DNA from: Immundisolibacter sp.
GTDB taxonomy: Bacteria > Pseudomonadota > Gammaproteobacteria > Immundisolibacterales > Immundisolibacteraceae
DNA: 10,906 nt
Direction of reading: 5' to 3'
Assembly: GCF_041601295.1 (NCBI RefSeq)
Contig: NZ_JBFIII010000098.1
Location: 1-10,906 of the forward strand
Part shown: positions 1-6,592 of the stretch, one piece after another
Position numbering within the stretch: the stretch's first letter is position 1
Layout of the letters: each line of letters opens with the position of its first letter
Translations under genes and position numbers: made by a program
Notes under the pieces: model-generated
What the model saw: the letters and a program-made list of their open reading frames with translations, nothing else
The model's database searches: none
What the model was told of the DNA's origin: nothing

Positions 1-154
1 GCGCCACGAACTGCCAGCAGCGGGCGAAGATGGCCTCCAGCTCGCGTTCGTAGATGGCCTCATCCCAGAAGATGCGCCAGTCGACCCAGCCTTCCTTCAG
101 GTCCATATAACGCGAGTAATCCTGCGGAGGTTGGGCATGCTCGTGGGGTTTCAT
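1..154 (-). CDS. Ring-hydroxylating dioxygenase alpha subunit, second copy (N-terminal part only)
   Basis: The gene runs off the left edge; 51 N-terminal residues are visible, beginning MKPHEHAQPPQDYSRYMDL. The segment YERELEAIFARCWQFVA matches the N-terminal helix of Rieske dioxygenase large subunits and parallels YEQELERIFGRCWLFLV in the complete alpha subunit at 687-2042. The Rieske cluster and the iron site lie outside the window, so activity cannot be judged. The ATG at 152-154 has a strong ribosome binding site (AAAGGAG, minus strand, at 165-171) that overlaps the stop codon of the beta gene, with only 15 bases between the genes. It is therefore probably the third gene of the sigma-54-driven operon. 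Alternative: an alpha-only Rieske oxygenase that does not need the beta subunit. Confidence 0.85.
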   Translation of the reverse strand, partial: MKPHEHAQPPQDYSRYMDLKEGWVDWRIFWDEAIYERELEAIFARCWQFVA

Positions 155-169
155 GGGCGTCCTGCTCCT

Positions 170-697
170 TTAGAAAAACACGTTCAGGTTGCTGTCGATC
201 ACCACCGGGTGGTCGAACTGGATCAGCCGGCTTACCAAGCGCCAGACGCCGCCCTCGCAGCGCCAGCGGTCGGTGCGGGCCGCGGTCAGGCGTCGCTGCT
301 GGGCGTCGATGCGGCTGCGATGGATATCGACTACGGAGTAGACCTGCGCCTCGCGGTCGGTCTCGACCTGATAAATCTCGACGTTGCTGACAATGCGCCG
401 CGCGCTGTTGCGCGGGTCTTCCGCCCAAACGAGGCCGGATTCCAGGCGCTGGATGCGCAACTCAAGGCGCGCTTTGTCGTCGTCGAAGACGTAGCCCGGA
501 CCCACCGCCAGCGCCGCGCTGCGATCGGCCCGGAAGCGGCGCGAGGTGAGCGGTAACTGGTAGCGCACGTCCTCGGCCAGCAGATCCAGCCAGTCGGCGT
601 AGCGCTCCCCATCCAGAAGGCGGGCTTCGCAGTACAGCTGCTGGGTCAGGGCCAGGTGCTGGTCGACCGGCAGCATGACGCGTGTGTCAGCCGGCAT
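170..697 (-). CDS. Ring-hydroxylating dioxygenase beta (small) subunit
   Basis: This is the non-catalytic, NTF2/SnoaL-fold small subunit that assembles with alpha into an alpha3beta3 hexamer. Family traits are the early EARLLDGERYADWLDLLAED block, a central RRIVSNVEIY strand and the conserved C-terminus ending NLNVFF. At about 175 residues it is in the usual range (roughly 160-195). The start is chosen at the ATG at 695-697, which has GAGG 9 bases upstream and overlaps the alpha stop codon (687-689). A GTG at 713-715 and an ATG at 674-676 are alternatives. The overlap suggests translational coupling to alpha. The subunit carries no metal or cofactor residues and says little about substrate. 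Confidence 0.9.
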   Translation of the reverse strand: MPADTRVMLPVDQHLALTQQLYCEARLLDGERYADWLDLLAEDVRYQLPLTSRRFRADRSAALAVGPGYVFDDDKARLELRIQRLESGLVWAEDPRNSARRIVSNVEIYQVETDREAQVYSVVDIHRSRIDAQQRRLTAARTDRWRCEGGVWRLVSRLIQFDHPVVIDSNLNVFF

Positions 698-2042
698 CGG
701 CCAAGGCCTCGTCACCCGCCAGCGGGTTCAGGTTGTACTGGGGCACCTGACGCCAATTCCGGGCCGCCATGTGCTCCTGCCAACGTCGGTAGAAGTAGCG
801 CTGGTTGTGCTCGCTGACCACGCCGACCGCGATGTCGCCGGGAAAGCCCGGCCGGGGTCCGCTGCGGCCAAGCGCCATATTGGTGTGTACATCGATCTGG
901 CGCGTACGCCAGCCGCTGCTTTGCTCGGTGCAGGCGGCCAGGTTGTCGCCGTCGTCGTTGTCGAACAGCCCGGCCGGGCCGAAGGTGAGCAACTGATTGT
1001 CGAGAATGCGTTGCTTGATGTCGTCCGGCATGGCGTTCTCGACCATGGCCCAGCTCCACTGCTCGATGCGCCCCGGCCCCTTGGGGTGGTAGACGCGGAA
1101 CCAGTTCAGGCCCGGCAGGAACTGCAAATTCGGGAACACGGTCAGGTTCAGCTGCGATCCCCACAGCTTCTCGCCACGCTGCCGCCCCAGGCGCTCGATG
1201 GCGGTTGGGCGGTTTTGTTCCAGGTAGCGCAGGATGCCGGCGTTGTCCGGATAAAAGCTGTAGCCGGACACGCCGTCCACGGTGGCCAGTAGCGAGTGAC
1301 CGTTCAGGCCGGCAATCGACAGTCCACCTTCCAGATCGACGCTGGCGTTGCCGACCGTGAAGCCCGAGAAATCCATGCTCTGCACGGCCTTCATGGCGCC
1401 GGCGTGGGCCCAGCCGAGGTGATAGCCGTCTCCGCAGACGTTCTCGACCGGCAGCTTCCAGTTGGTCATGAGCTCGACCTTTTGCGTCTCGCCGATCAGC
1501 GCCGTGCCGCCGGGCTGGGCGTCCAGCCACACGTCCAGGTACCACTTCATGTCGCCGAGGTACTCGGACAGGCTGGGGGCGTTCTTGTCGAAACAGCCAA
1601 ACACCAGGCCCTTGTAGGACGCCACCTGATCAACCTCGACCAGGCCAAAGCGGGTCTTGTCGATCTCGTTGAAGTAGGCGTCCTTCTCCAGCGGTACGTT
1701 AACCAGCGCGCCGTCGGTGCCGAAGGCCCAGCCGTGGTAATTGCAGGCGAAGGCCCGGGCGTTGCCGCGGTCGGCGCGGCATAAACGGTTGCCGCGGTGG
1801 GTGCAGGTGTTCAGGAAGGCCTTGATCGAGCCGTCTTTCTGGCGCACCACCAGCACGTCGTCCTCGCCCATGAAGGTGCGAAAAAAATCGCCCGGCTGCG
1901 GAATCTGCGATTCGTGAACCAGAAACAGCCAGCAGCGGCCAAAGATACGCTCCAGCTCCTGCTCGTAGACGGCGGGGTCGGCATAGATCTGGCGACGCTG
2001 CACCGCGCCCGCGGCCGATACCAGACCGGCGTGGTCGGTCAT
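687..2042 (-). CDS. Aromatic ring-hydroxylating dioxygenase alpha (large, catalytic) subunit
   Basis: This is a 451-residue Rieske non-heme iron oxygenase large subunit. Such enzymes use electrons from a ferredoxin/reductase pair and O2 to convert an aromatic ring to a cis-dihydrodiol in the cytoplasm. The Rieske [2Fe-2S] motif is C80-X-H82-X17-C100-X2-H103. The mononuclear iron ligands are H208 and H213, with an Asp from the FDNDDG segment (361-366) as the expected third ligand. D205, the bridging residue that carries electrons between neighbouring subunits, is present. Spacing closely follows naphthalene dioxygenase. The start at 2040-2042 is favoured over an in-frame ATG 31 codons upstream because AAAGGAG sits 6 bases before it and the longer form would cover the promoter. 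No ferredoxin or reductase gene is visible here. Substrate is not determined; the context suggests an aromatic hydrocarbon. Confidence 0.95.
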   Translation of the reverse strand: MTDHAGLVSAAGAVQRRQIYADPAVYEQELERIFGRCWLFLVHESQIPQPGDFFRTFMGEDDVLVVRQKDGSIKAFLNTCTHRGNRLCRADRGNARAFACNYHGWAFGTDGALVNVPLEKDAYFNEIDKTRFGLVEVDQVASYKGLVFGCFDKNAPSLSEYLGDMKWYLDVWLDAQPGGTALIGETQKVELMTNWKLPVENVCGDGYHLGWAHAGAMKAVQSMDFSGFTVGNASVDLEGGLSIAGLNGHSLLATVDGVSGYSFYPDNAGILRYLEQNRPTAIERLGRQRGEKLWGSQLNLTVFPNLQFLPGLNWFRVYHPKGPGRIEQWSWAMVENAMPDDIKQRILDNQLLTFGPAGLFDNDDGDNLAACTEQSSGWRTRQIDVHTNMALGRSGPRPGFPGDIAVGVVSEHNQRYFYRRWQEHMAARNWRQVPQYNLNPLAGDEALADAG

Positions 2043-2048
2043 CCGTGA

Positions 2049-2055
2049 CTCCTTT
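2049..2055 (-). promoter_or_regulatory. Ribosome binding site of the dioxygenase alpha gene
   Basis: AAAGGAG on the minus strand, 6 bases before the ATG at 2042. It decides the start codon, because the longer reading frame that opens at 2135 would run through the sigma-54 promoter. Confidence 0.8.
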
Positions 2056-2118
2056 ATCTGGAAACTGTGGGGCTCGAAATCCGCGCCTGACGAACTGGCG
2101 GCGGATAGGGAACTGATT

Positions 2119-2134
2119 TGCAGCCGGCGTGCCA
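2119..2134 (-). promoter_or_regulatory. Sigma-54 (RpoN) promoter of the dioxygenase operon
   Basis: The minus strand reads TGGCACG-CCGG-CTGCA. This matches the -24/-12 consensus TGGCACG-N4-TTGCA at every position but one, and the invariant GG and GC have the required spacing (GG at 2132-2133, GC at 2120-2121). The predicted transcription start is near 2108, giving a leader of about 66 bases before the alpha start codon. The divergent neighbour at 2271 encodes a sigma-54-dependent activator, so gene and promoter type agree. Confidence 0.85.
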
Positions 2135-2211
2135 AGTCCTAAAAACCCTGCGCAAACCCCGCAGTGGAGCCGATCTGAAGCCTGCATCAGGGCGGTATGG
2201 TGGGCGGAAAA

Positions 2212-2240
2212 ATGACGCTCACGTCACTCTTGCGCATAAT
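2212..2240 (+). promoter_or_regulatory. Candidate sigma-70 promoter of the activator gene
   Basis: ATGACG at 2212-2217 (4 of 6 matches to TTGACA), a 17-base spacer, then CATAAT at 2235-2240 (5 of 6 matches to TATAAT). Transcription would start near 2247, about 24 bases before the activator ATG. The -35 box overlaps the inverted repeat at 2213-2226, and the expected start site falls in the repeat at 2246-2262. Confidence 0.5.
2213..2226. promoter_or_regulatory. Inverted repeat 1, candidate activator binding site
   Basis: TGACG-CTCA-CGTCA, a perfect 5-bp inverted repeat. It lies about 105-118 bases upstream of the predicted start of the sigma-54 transcript, in the range where XylR/DmpR-type regulators bind their upstream activating sequences. 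The sequence does not resemble the XylR/DmpR site (TTGATC-type), so assignment rests on position and symmetry only. Confidence 0.4.
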
Positions 2241-2245
2241 GGCGT

Positions 2246-2262
2246 CCAAAGATTTACTTTGG
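2246..2262. promoter_or_regulatory. Inverted repeat 2, candidate activator binding site
   Basis: CCAAAG-ATTTA-CTTTGG, a perfect 6-bp inverted repeat about 138-154 bases upstream of the predicted sigma-54 transcript start. Its centre is about 34 bases from that of inverted repeat 1. TGGCGT also recurs directly at 2240-2245 and 2260-2265, 20 bases (two helical turns) apart. The repeat ends 8 bases before the activator start codon, so a bound protein would block that gene's transcription or early elongation. Confidence 0.45.
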
Positions 2263-2270
2263 CGTACATC

Positions 2271-3944
2271 ATGTCGCAATCCGTACCCAGCCCCAGCCTG
2301 CCCGACATCCGCGACCTGGCCGAACAGGTCCGCTTCACACCCGACACCGGGCGTATCTGGGTCCGGGACCAGCGCGGCGTATTGCTGACCGCCAGCGTGT
2401 ACGGCGCCCTGCGGCACGAGTTGATCGATCGCCTGGGGTCCTCGGTGGTGCGCGAATTGCTCTCACGCATCGGCTATGCCGAAGGCGGCCGCGATGCCGA
2501 GGCGGCTCGCCGGCTGCGCCCGAACGTGAGCTATTTCGATGCCTTTGCGGTCGGACCGCAGGTGCACGCACTGGCAGGCTTTGGCTGGTCGCAGGTGATC
2601 CACCTGCATGCGGAGCCTGAAAGCGGTGCCTTTGCAGGCGAGTTCGTGGTCCACGATTCGCTGGAAGCCAGTGTCCACGTTGACGCCTACGGCACCAGTC
2701 CGGAACCGGTGTGCTGGATGCAGACCGGCTACGCCAGCGGATTTGCCAGCGCCTTCGCCGGACGGCCTATCCTGATGCGCGAAGTGGAGTGCCGCGGCAT
2801 GGGCCACGAGGCCTGCCGGCTGATCGGCAAGCCGCTGGACGAGTGGCTCAGCGAGGCGCCGGATACCCGCTATTACCAGCCGGAGGCGTCGGTGAACCGC
2901 TTCGCCGACCTGGAGGCTGGCGAATCCGACGGCGTGGTCGGCATCTCGGCTGGCTTTGGCGCCGCCATGCACCTGCTGCGCAAGGCGGCGGACAGCCGTG
3001 CCACGCTGCTGTTCGTGGGCGAAACCGGCGTCGGAAAGGAAGTTTTCGCGCGCCTCGCGCACCGCATGAGTGGCCGCCGCGAGCAGCCGTTCATCGCCGT
3101 CAACTGCGCAGCGCTGCCTGAGAATCTGATCGAAGCCGAGCTGTTTGGCGTGGTCAAGGGTGCCTACACCGGGGCCAGCACATCACGCGCTGGCCGCTTT
3201 GAGCGCGCCGACGGCGGCACGCTGTTCCTGGACGAGGTGACCAGCCTGAGCCTGGCCGCGCAGGGCAAGCTGCTGCGGGCCCTGCAGGAGCACGAGATCG
3301 AACGCGTCGGTGACAGTCAAACGCGACGCGTCGACGTACGCGTCATGGCCGCCTGTAACGAGGACCTGTACCACGCCGTGGAGGCCAAGCAGTTTCGCGA
3401 GGATCTGTATTTCCGTCTCACCACCTTTCCGGTGCCGATTCCGCCGCTGCGCGAGCGACGCGACGATATCCCGTTACTGATGGCCTATCTGCTGCGGCGC
3501 TTTTGCGCCACGTACGGCAAGGCCGTGCCCGGGTTCACCGCCCGGGCGGTCGAAGCGCTGTTCGGGTATGACTTTCCCGGCAACATTCGCGAGCTTGAAA
3601 ATCTTATCGAGCGGGCGGTGCTGCTGGCCGCCGAGGGCGAGGCCATCGACCTGCCGCAGCTTGCCCTGCGTGGCGGCCTGTCGCGTCCATCGGCGTTTGC
3701 GCTGGACCCCGCCGGGCGGCTGAGCGACAGCCGCCACGGCCTGCGCGAACAGGCCGCCGCCCTGCTGGCCTCAGGCACCGGCCAGCACCGCTTCGACGCC
3801 ATCGAACAGGCCCTGCTGGAACAGGCGGTAGCCGACAGCCAGGGCAACCTCGCGGCAGCCGCGCGGCAGCTCGGCCTGACCCGCCGGCAGGTCGCACTAC
3901 GTTTGCAAAAACACCGGGTGAACACGTCGGCCGCCGCGGACTGA
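2271..3944 (+). CDS. XylR/DmpR-family sigma-54-dependent transcriptional activator (aromatic sensor)
   Basis: This is a 557-residue enhancer-binding protein with the family's usual length and order. An N-terminal XylR_N/V4R sensor domain (about 15-190) is followed by a linker (about 191-220), an AAA+ domain (about 221-465) and a C-terminal Fis-type helix-turn-helix (about 525-548). AAA+ marks are Walker A GETGVGKE (250-257), the sigma-54-contacting GAYTGA loop (297-302), Walker B GGTLFLDE (315-322), arginine finger candidates R376/R382 and sensor II GNIREL (438-442). C148, E171, C174 and C182 have the spacing of the zinc site described for the phenol sensor MopR. The ATG at 2271 is chosen because the frame extending upstream to 2118 crosses the promoter region; no good ribosome binding site is visible. 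It is divergent from the dioxygenase operon, which it very likely activates when bound to an aromatic effector. The residue before KGAYTGA is Val where most family members have Glu. Confidence 0.93.
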   Translation: MSQSVPSPSLPDIRDLAEQVRFTPDTGRIWVRDQRGVLLTASVYGALRHELIDRLGSSVVRELLSRIGYAEGGRDAEAARRLRPNVSYFDAFAVGPQVHALAGFGWSQVIHLHAEPESGAFAGEFVVHDSLEASVHVDAYGTSPEPVCWMQTGYASGFASAFAGRPILMREVECRGMGHEACRLIGKPLDEWLSEAPDTRYYQPEASVNRFADLEAGESDGVVGISAGFGAAMHLLRKAADSRATLLFVGETGVGKEVFARLAHRMSGRREQPFIAVNCAALPENLIEAELFGVVKGAYTGASTSRAGRFERADGGTLFLDEVTSLSLAAQGKLLRALQEHEIERVGDSQTRRVDVRVMAACNEDLYHAVEAKQFREDLYFRLTTFPVPIPPLRERRDDIPLLMAYLLRRFCATYGKAVPGFTARAVEALFGYDFPGNIRELENLIERAVLLAAEGEAIDLPQLALRGGLSRPSAFALDPAGRLSDSRHGLREQAAALLASGTGQHRFDAIEQALLEQAVADSQGNLAAAARQLGLTRRQVALRLQKHRVNTSAAAD

Positions 3945-3982
3945 GCAAAGGGCAGCGGGGCTTTTTTCCAGTCCTTCCCGAC

Positions 3983-4007
3983 GCCCGGTCATGGACCGGG
4001 CCGGTCC
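3983..4007. repeat. Overlapping GC-rich palindromes downstream of the activator gene
   Basis: GCCCGGTC-ATG-GACCGGGC (3983-4001) is a perfect 8-bp stem with a 3-base loop. It overlaps a second palindrome, GGACCGG-G-CCGGTCC (3993-4007), so the RNA could form one of two exclusive hairpins. No T-run follows on either strand, so this is not a standard intrinsic terminator, although it may slow transcription or protect the 3' end of the activator mRNA. Confidence 0.5.
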
Positions 4008-4064
4008 GGTATCTGGCAAGGTCGCCGCCCGACGATGGTATAACCATGTGGCCCGACGCGATTG

Positions 4065-4101
4065 ATGTCACAGGCAAAAATCCTGTTTTGGGCAATGTCA
4101 C
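4065..4101 (+). other. Small hairpin and direct repeat ahead of the DUF4282 gene
   Basis: ACAGG-N7-CCTGT (4070-4074 and 4082-4086) is a 5-bp hairpin followed by a short T-run (4086-4089). ATGTCAC recurs at 4065-4071 and 4095-4101, 30 bases apart (about three helical turns). The hairpin could be a weak terminator for the activator transcript, or the repeats an operator for the next gene. A TATAAC at 4039-4044 resembles a -10 box but lacks a convincing -35. All of this is weak. Confidence 0.2.
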
Positions 4102-4147
4102 TGTTTCCGCGGCCATGTTGGCCCCGGGCAATCAGGGAGCGTAAGCG

Positions 4148-4396
4148 ATGCGAGACATATTCTTTTTCGACTCGATGCTGACACCGAAGATCATCACGAT
4201 CGTCTACTGGATTTTGCTGTTCGCTGTCGTCGTGAGCGGCATCGGCAGCATGTTTGCCGGCAAGTTTCTGTGGGGTCTGGTAGCCCTGGTCGGCGGAGCG
4301 GTTGGTGCGCGTATCTGGTGCGAGCTGCTGATCGTGCTGTTCAAGATCAACGACAACATCAAGCAACTGGCCGAGCCTGGAAAAGAGGCGGAATAA
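4148..4396 (+). CDS. Small membrane protein, DUF4282-like
   Basis: This is an 82-residue protein of unknown function. It opens MRDIFFFDSMLTPKIITIVYW, which resembles the start of DUF4282 proteins (an Asp-Ser/Arg-Met-Ile/Leu-Thr-Pro turn leading into a first membrane helix). Two hydrophobic segments are visible at about 14-36 and 40-68, with a short charged tail ending EPGKEAE. GGGAG lies 9 bases before the ATG, a good ribosome binding site. It stands alone between the activator gene and the convergent DUF711 operon, so it may be a housekeeping insertion with no link to aromatic catabolism. Topology and partners cannot be told from the sequence. Confidence 0.8.
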   Translation: MRDIFFFDSMLTPKIITIVYWILLFAVVVSGIGSMFAGKFLWGLVALVGGAVGARIWCELLIVLFKINDNIKQLAEPGKEAE

Positions 4397-4459
4397 GGCG
4401 CGGCGATTCAACAGGAGCGGCTGCTGCCGGGGCGTCGTCGGCCCGGTCGCGGTCGTCTC

Positions 4460-5599
4460 TCATAGCGCCAGCACCCGGCCCGGCGCGAAGTAATCGAAGC
4501 TGAAATCGGTGGCGTCACCGGTTACGCGATTGGGCAACGGCAGCACGCGCATTTCCAGTGGCCTGCCGATGCTCTCGGCCAGAGCCGCCACGTCGCGCAG
4601 GGCCGCCACCAGGCGGGCCACGGGCAGGTCGCCCGGCAATGGCACTACGTCAGGCCCGCAGCTGCCGGCCGCCGCGCAGGCCAGCAACTCGGCCCAGCCG
4701 AACCCGGTTTCGCCGCTGCGCGCGGCAAGCACCGCGTCCTCAAGCACGATCAGCATTGGCGCGTTGAAGCCGGTCTTCGGGAAGCTGGCCGCGGTAACGG
4801 CGCAGCGCAGCGCAGCAACCGCGGCCAGCGTGCCTGGCCCGCCAAAGGGTGTTGCCGTGAGTGACTCGATGGCGGTGCCGAGCGAGCGCTCCGGGCTCGG
4901 GTACGGGGCCAGCGCGCAATCGATGCCGTGGAACACCGCCCGCCCGGCATGTCGGTTGGCCAATGCGGTCAGTGGCTGCAACCGACGGGTGAGCATCTCG
5001 GCCAAACCCGCGACGAAGTGGTCCAGGTTGGGTGCTTCCGCAGCCGCGGTCACCGCCAGATCGGCCGCCTCGATGGCCAGCGCGAAACCGTCGTCCGCGC
5101 CCTCGGCGGTGTAGGCGGCCGGAAAAAACGGCCCGGCCGGCGGCATGCCGAAAGCCGCCGCAAAGCGCAGGTTGGCAAAGCCGTCGTTGCCCAGCCGGCT
5201 GTTGGCGAGCACCGTCTGCGCGCAGGCACCGAAAGCGGCGCTGTCGGCGCCGAGTAATTCCGCCGAGCAGAACAGCCACTGGGTGCCGGCGAGCGCGGTC
5301 GGCACGGCCGCCAGCCAGGCCGCCTGGTCGGGTCCGGGTCCGATGGTGCCAACAGCCAGGTGCTTGAAACCGGCCTGCTTGGCACTGGCCTCAAGCGCTA
5401 CCGCTGCCTGCGGCAGGGCGGCCGGCTCGCTGATCCAGCCTGGCGCCGGTGGCGTGGCCAGGCGCAGGCTTTGCACTTTGATGCCGGCATTCTCGATATG
5501 GCCGCGTAAGGTCGCCGCAGTCCGGCCCAGTTCCGCCAGGCGATCCGGCTCGGCCAGTGTCGCCGCGCTGGCGAACACGGTAATGGCGCGAACCTCCAT
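4460..5599 (-). CDS. DUF711 family protein
   Basis: This is a 379-residue, Ala-rich protein recognised as DUF711-like from its N-terminus MEVRAITVF and the following LRLATPP (45-51), both of which I recall as recurring in that family. It has no signal peptide or membrane segment, so it should be cytoplasmic. The family's function is not established to my knowledge, and the protein is somewhat shorter than the UPF0210 branch (about 450 residues). The ATG is 6 bases after the stop codon of the upstream extradiol-type gene and lacks a clear ribosome binding site, so translation is probably coupled to that gene. The pairing suggests a role in the same catabolic step or in handling its product, which is inference. 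The family call is from remembered sequence, not a search. Confidence 0.7.
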   Translation of the reverse strand: MEVRAITVFASAATLAEPDRLAELGRTAATLRGHIENAGIKVQSLRLATPPAPGWISEPAALPQAAVALEASAKQAGFKHLAVGTIGPGPDQAAWLAAVPTALAGTQWLFCSAELLGADSAAFGACAQTVLANSRLGNDGFANLRFAAAFGMPPAGPFFPAAYTAEGADDGFALAIEAADLAVTAAAEAPNLDHFVAGLAEMLTRRLQPLTALANRHAGRAVFHGIDCALAPYPSPERSLGTAIESLTATPFGGPGTLAAVAALRCAVTAASFPKTGFNAPMLIVLEDAVLAARSGETGFGWAELLACAAAGSCGPDVVPLPGDLPVARLVAALRDVAALAESIGRPLEMRVLPLPNRVTGDATDFSFDYFAPGRVLAL

Positions 5600-5605
5600 G
5601 GCGGG

Positions 5606-6529
5606 TCAGGCGCCGCCGGTTGCCTGTTGGCGTTCGGCCATTTTTCTCAACTCGTCGATCACCGACTGCTCGTTGTCCACCAGGCCCTGCTGCCACACGT
5701 CGATGGTGTCCAGACCCCGCGCCAGCAGGCGCGGCTTGGGCGGTGCGTCCTCGGTGAAATGGCGGGCACCGAAACTCATCTCGGCCACGGTGTCCGGTCC
5801 GGCGAAATAGAAACCGACCGAGGTGGACGGCGCGTGGCGCAGCAGATCCATGGTGATGGTGTAACCGAGCTTGCGCACATTGGCGCGCGCCCGCATGACG
5901 TCGTCCAGCCCCGGCGGCTGGAAGCAGATGTGGTTCAGGCCACTGGCCGCGCCGCCGAAACTGCCGACACCGATGCCGTGGTGCCAGCCATTTTTCATGT
6001 GCAGGAAGCACACGTCGCGCTCCACCCAGTCCGACTCGCGCATGCCAACCACGTCGCGGTAGAACGCCGTCGCAGCGCGGGTGTCGCCGGCTGCCAGCAC
6101 CACGTGCTGGATGTCGAGCAACTGCACCGTGCGCGCCTGCGGTGGGTTCGGCATGGCGACCATGTCGCAATACAGTTCAAGCGGATTGCCGGACGGGTCA
6201 TTGAATCTGAGGTAGCGGTCCACGCGGTCCGTATCCAGGCCATCGCCTGCCTGTGCCTTGATGCCGAGCACCTTCAGATGGGCTTCGAAGGCGTCCAGTT
6301 CGGCACGGTTTTCGACCTCCAGCGCAATGCGCCCGAGGCCGGGCTCGGGCGACTGTTCCAGCACCATCCAGTGGTGCTGCATGCCGCCGCGCAAATACAC
6401 CTTGCTGCCCTGGCGGGCGCTGATTTCGAGCGGTACCGCCCGGGTCCAAAAGGCCAGTGACTCATCGAGATCCTTGACCTTTAGGTGCACGTACCCCAGA
6501 CGCTGGGGGCAAAGACGCGTATCGGACAT
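5606..6529 (-). CDS. VOC-family extradiol-type dioxygenase (two-domain ring-cleavage enzyme)
   Basis: This 307-residue protein has two vicinal-oxygen-chelate modules (about 8-125 and 136-260), the layout of type I extradiol dioxygenases such as BphC and catechol 2,3-dioxygenase. These enzymes use Fe(II) and O2 to open catecholic rings next to the hydroxyls. In the second module H142 (IQHVVL), H200 (LNHICF) and E250 (VAEMSF) sit where the 2-His-1-Glu iron ligands belong. The usual C-terminal family signature around the Glu is altered (FYFAGPDTVAEMSF), so the substrate may be unusual. The ATG at 6527-6529 follows AGGGA and begins just before the first module; an upstream extension to 6772 would run through the divergent intergenic region. 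It is first in a two-gene operon with the DUF711 gene. A non-oxygenase VOC protein is possible but less likely given the intact triad. Confidence 0.88.
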   Translation of the reverse strand: MSDTRLCPQRLGYVHLKVKDLDESLAFWTRAVPLEISARQGSKVYLRGGMQHHWMVLEQSPEPGLGRIALEVENRAELDAFEAHLKVLGIKAQAGDGLDTDRVDRYLRFNDPSGNPLELYCDMVAMPNPPQARTVQLLDIQHVVLAAGDTRAATAFYRDVVGMRESDWVERDVCFLHMKNGWHHGIGVGSFGGAASGLNHICFQPPGLDDVMRARANVRKLGYTITMDLLRHAPSTSVGFYFAGPDTVAEMSFGARHFTEDAPPKPRLLARGLDTIDVWQQGLVDNEQSVIDELRKMAERQQATGGA

Positions 6530-6562
6530 GGCGAATTCCCTACAGGTAGCGAACGAAGTCGA

Positions 6563-6592
6563 ATCATGCACGCGGCACTCGTGGCACGGCAA
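6563..6592 (-). promoter_or_regulatory. Weak candidate sigma-70 promoter for the extradiol/DUF711 operon
   Basis: On the minus strand TTGCCG (6587-6592) and CATGAT (6563-6568) are 18 bases apart, each with 4 of 6 matches to the -35 and -10 consensus. It is placed suitably before the start at 6529 but is not convincing in GC-rich DNA. The rest of the 188-base divergent region shows only short inverted repeats, such as ACAAC-N6-GTTGT at 6639-6654. Confidence 0.25.

Noticed and set aside
2118..2270. N-terminal extension of the activator by 51 codons
   Set aside because: It would run through the sigma-54 promoter and both inverted repeats, has no family similarity, and the shorter form has the normal family length.
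4397..4459. Possible bidirectional terminator between the convergent DUF4282 and DUF711 genes
   Set aside because: Only a 4-bp CGGC-TGCT-GCCG stem is visible, without a T-run on either strand.
4740..5279. Arg-rich open frame within the DUF711 gene
   Set aside because: Low-complexity composition typical of a frame-shifted shadow; the DUF711 frame has proper protein composition and a fitting start.
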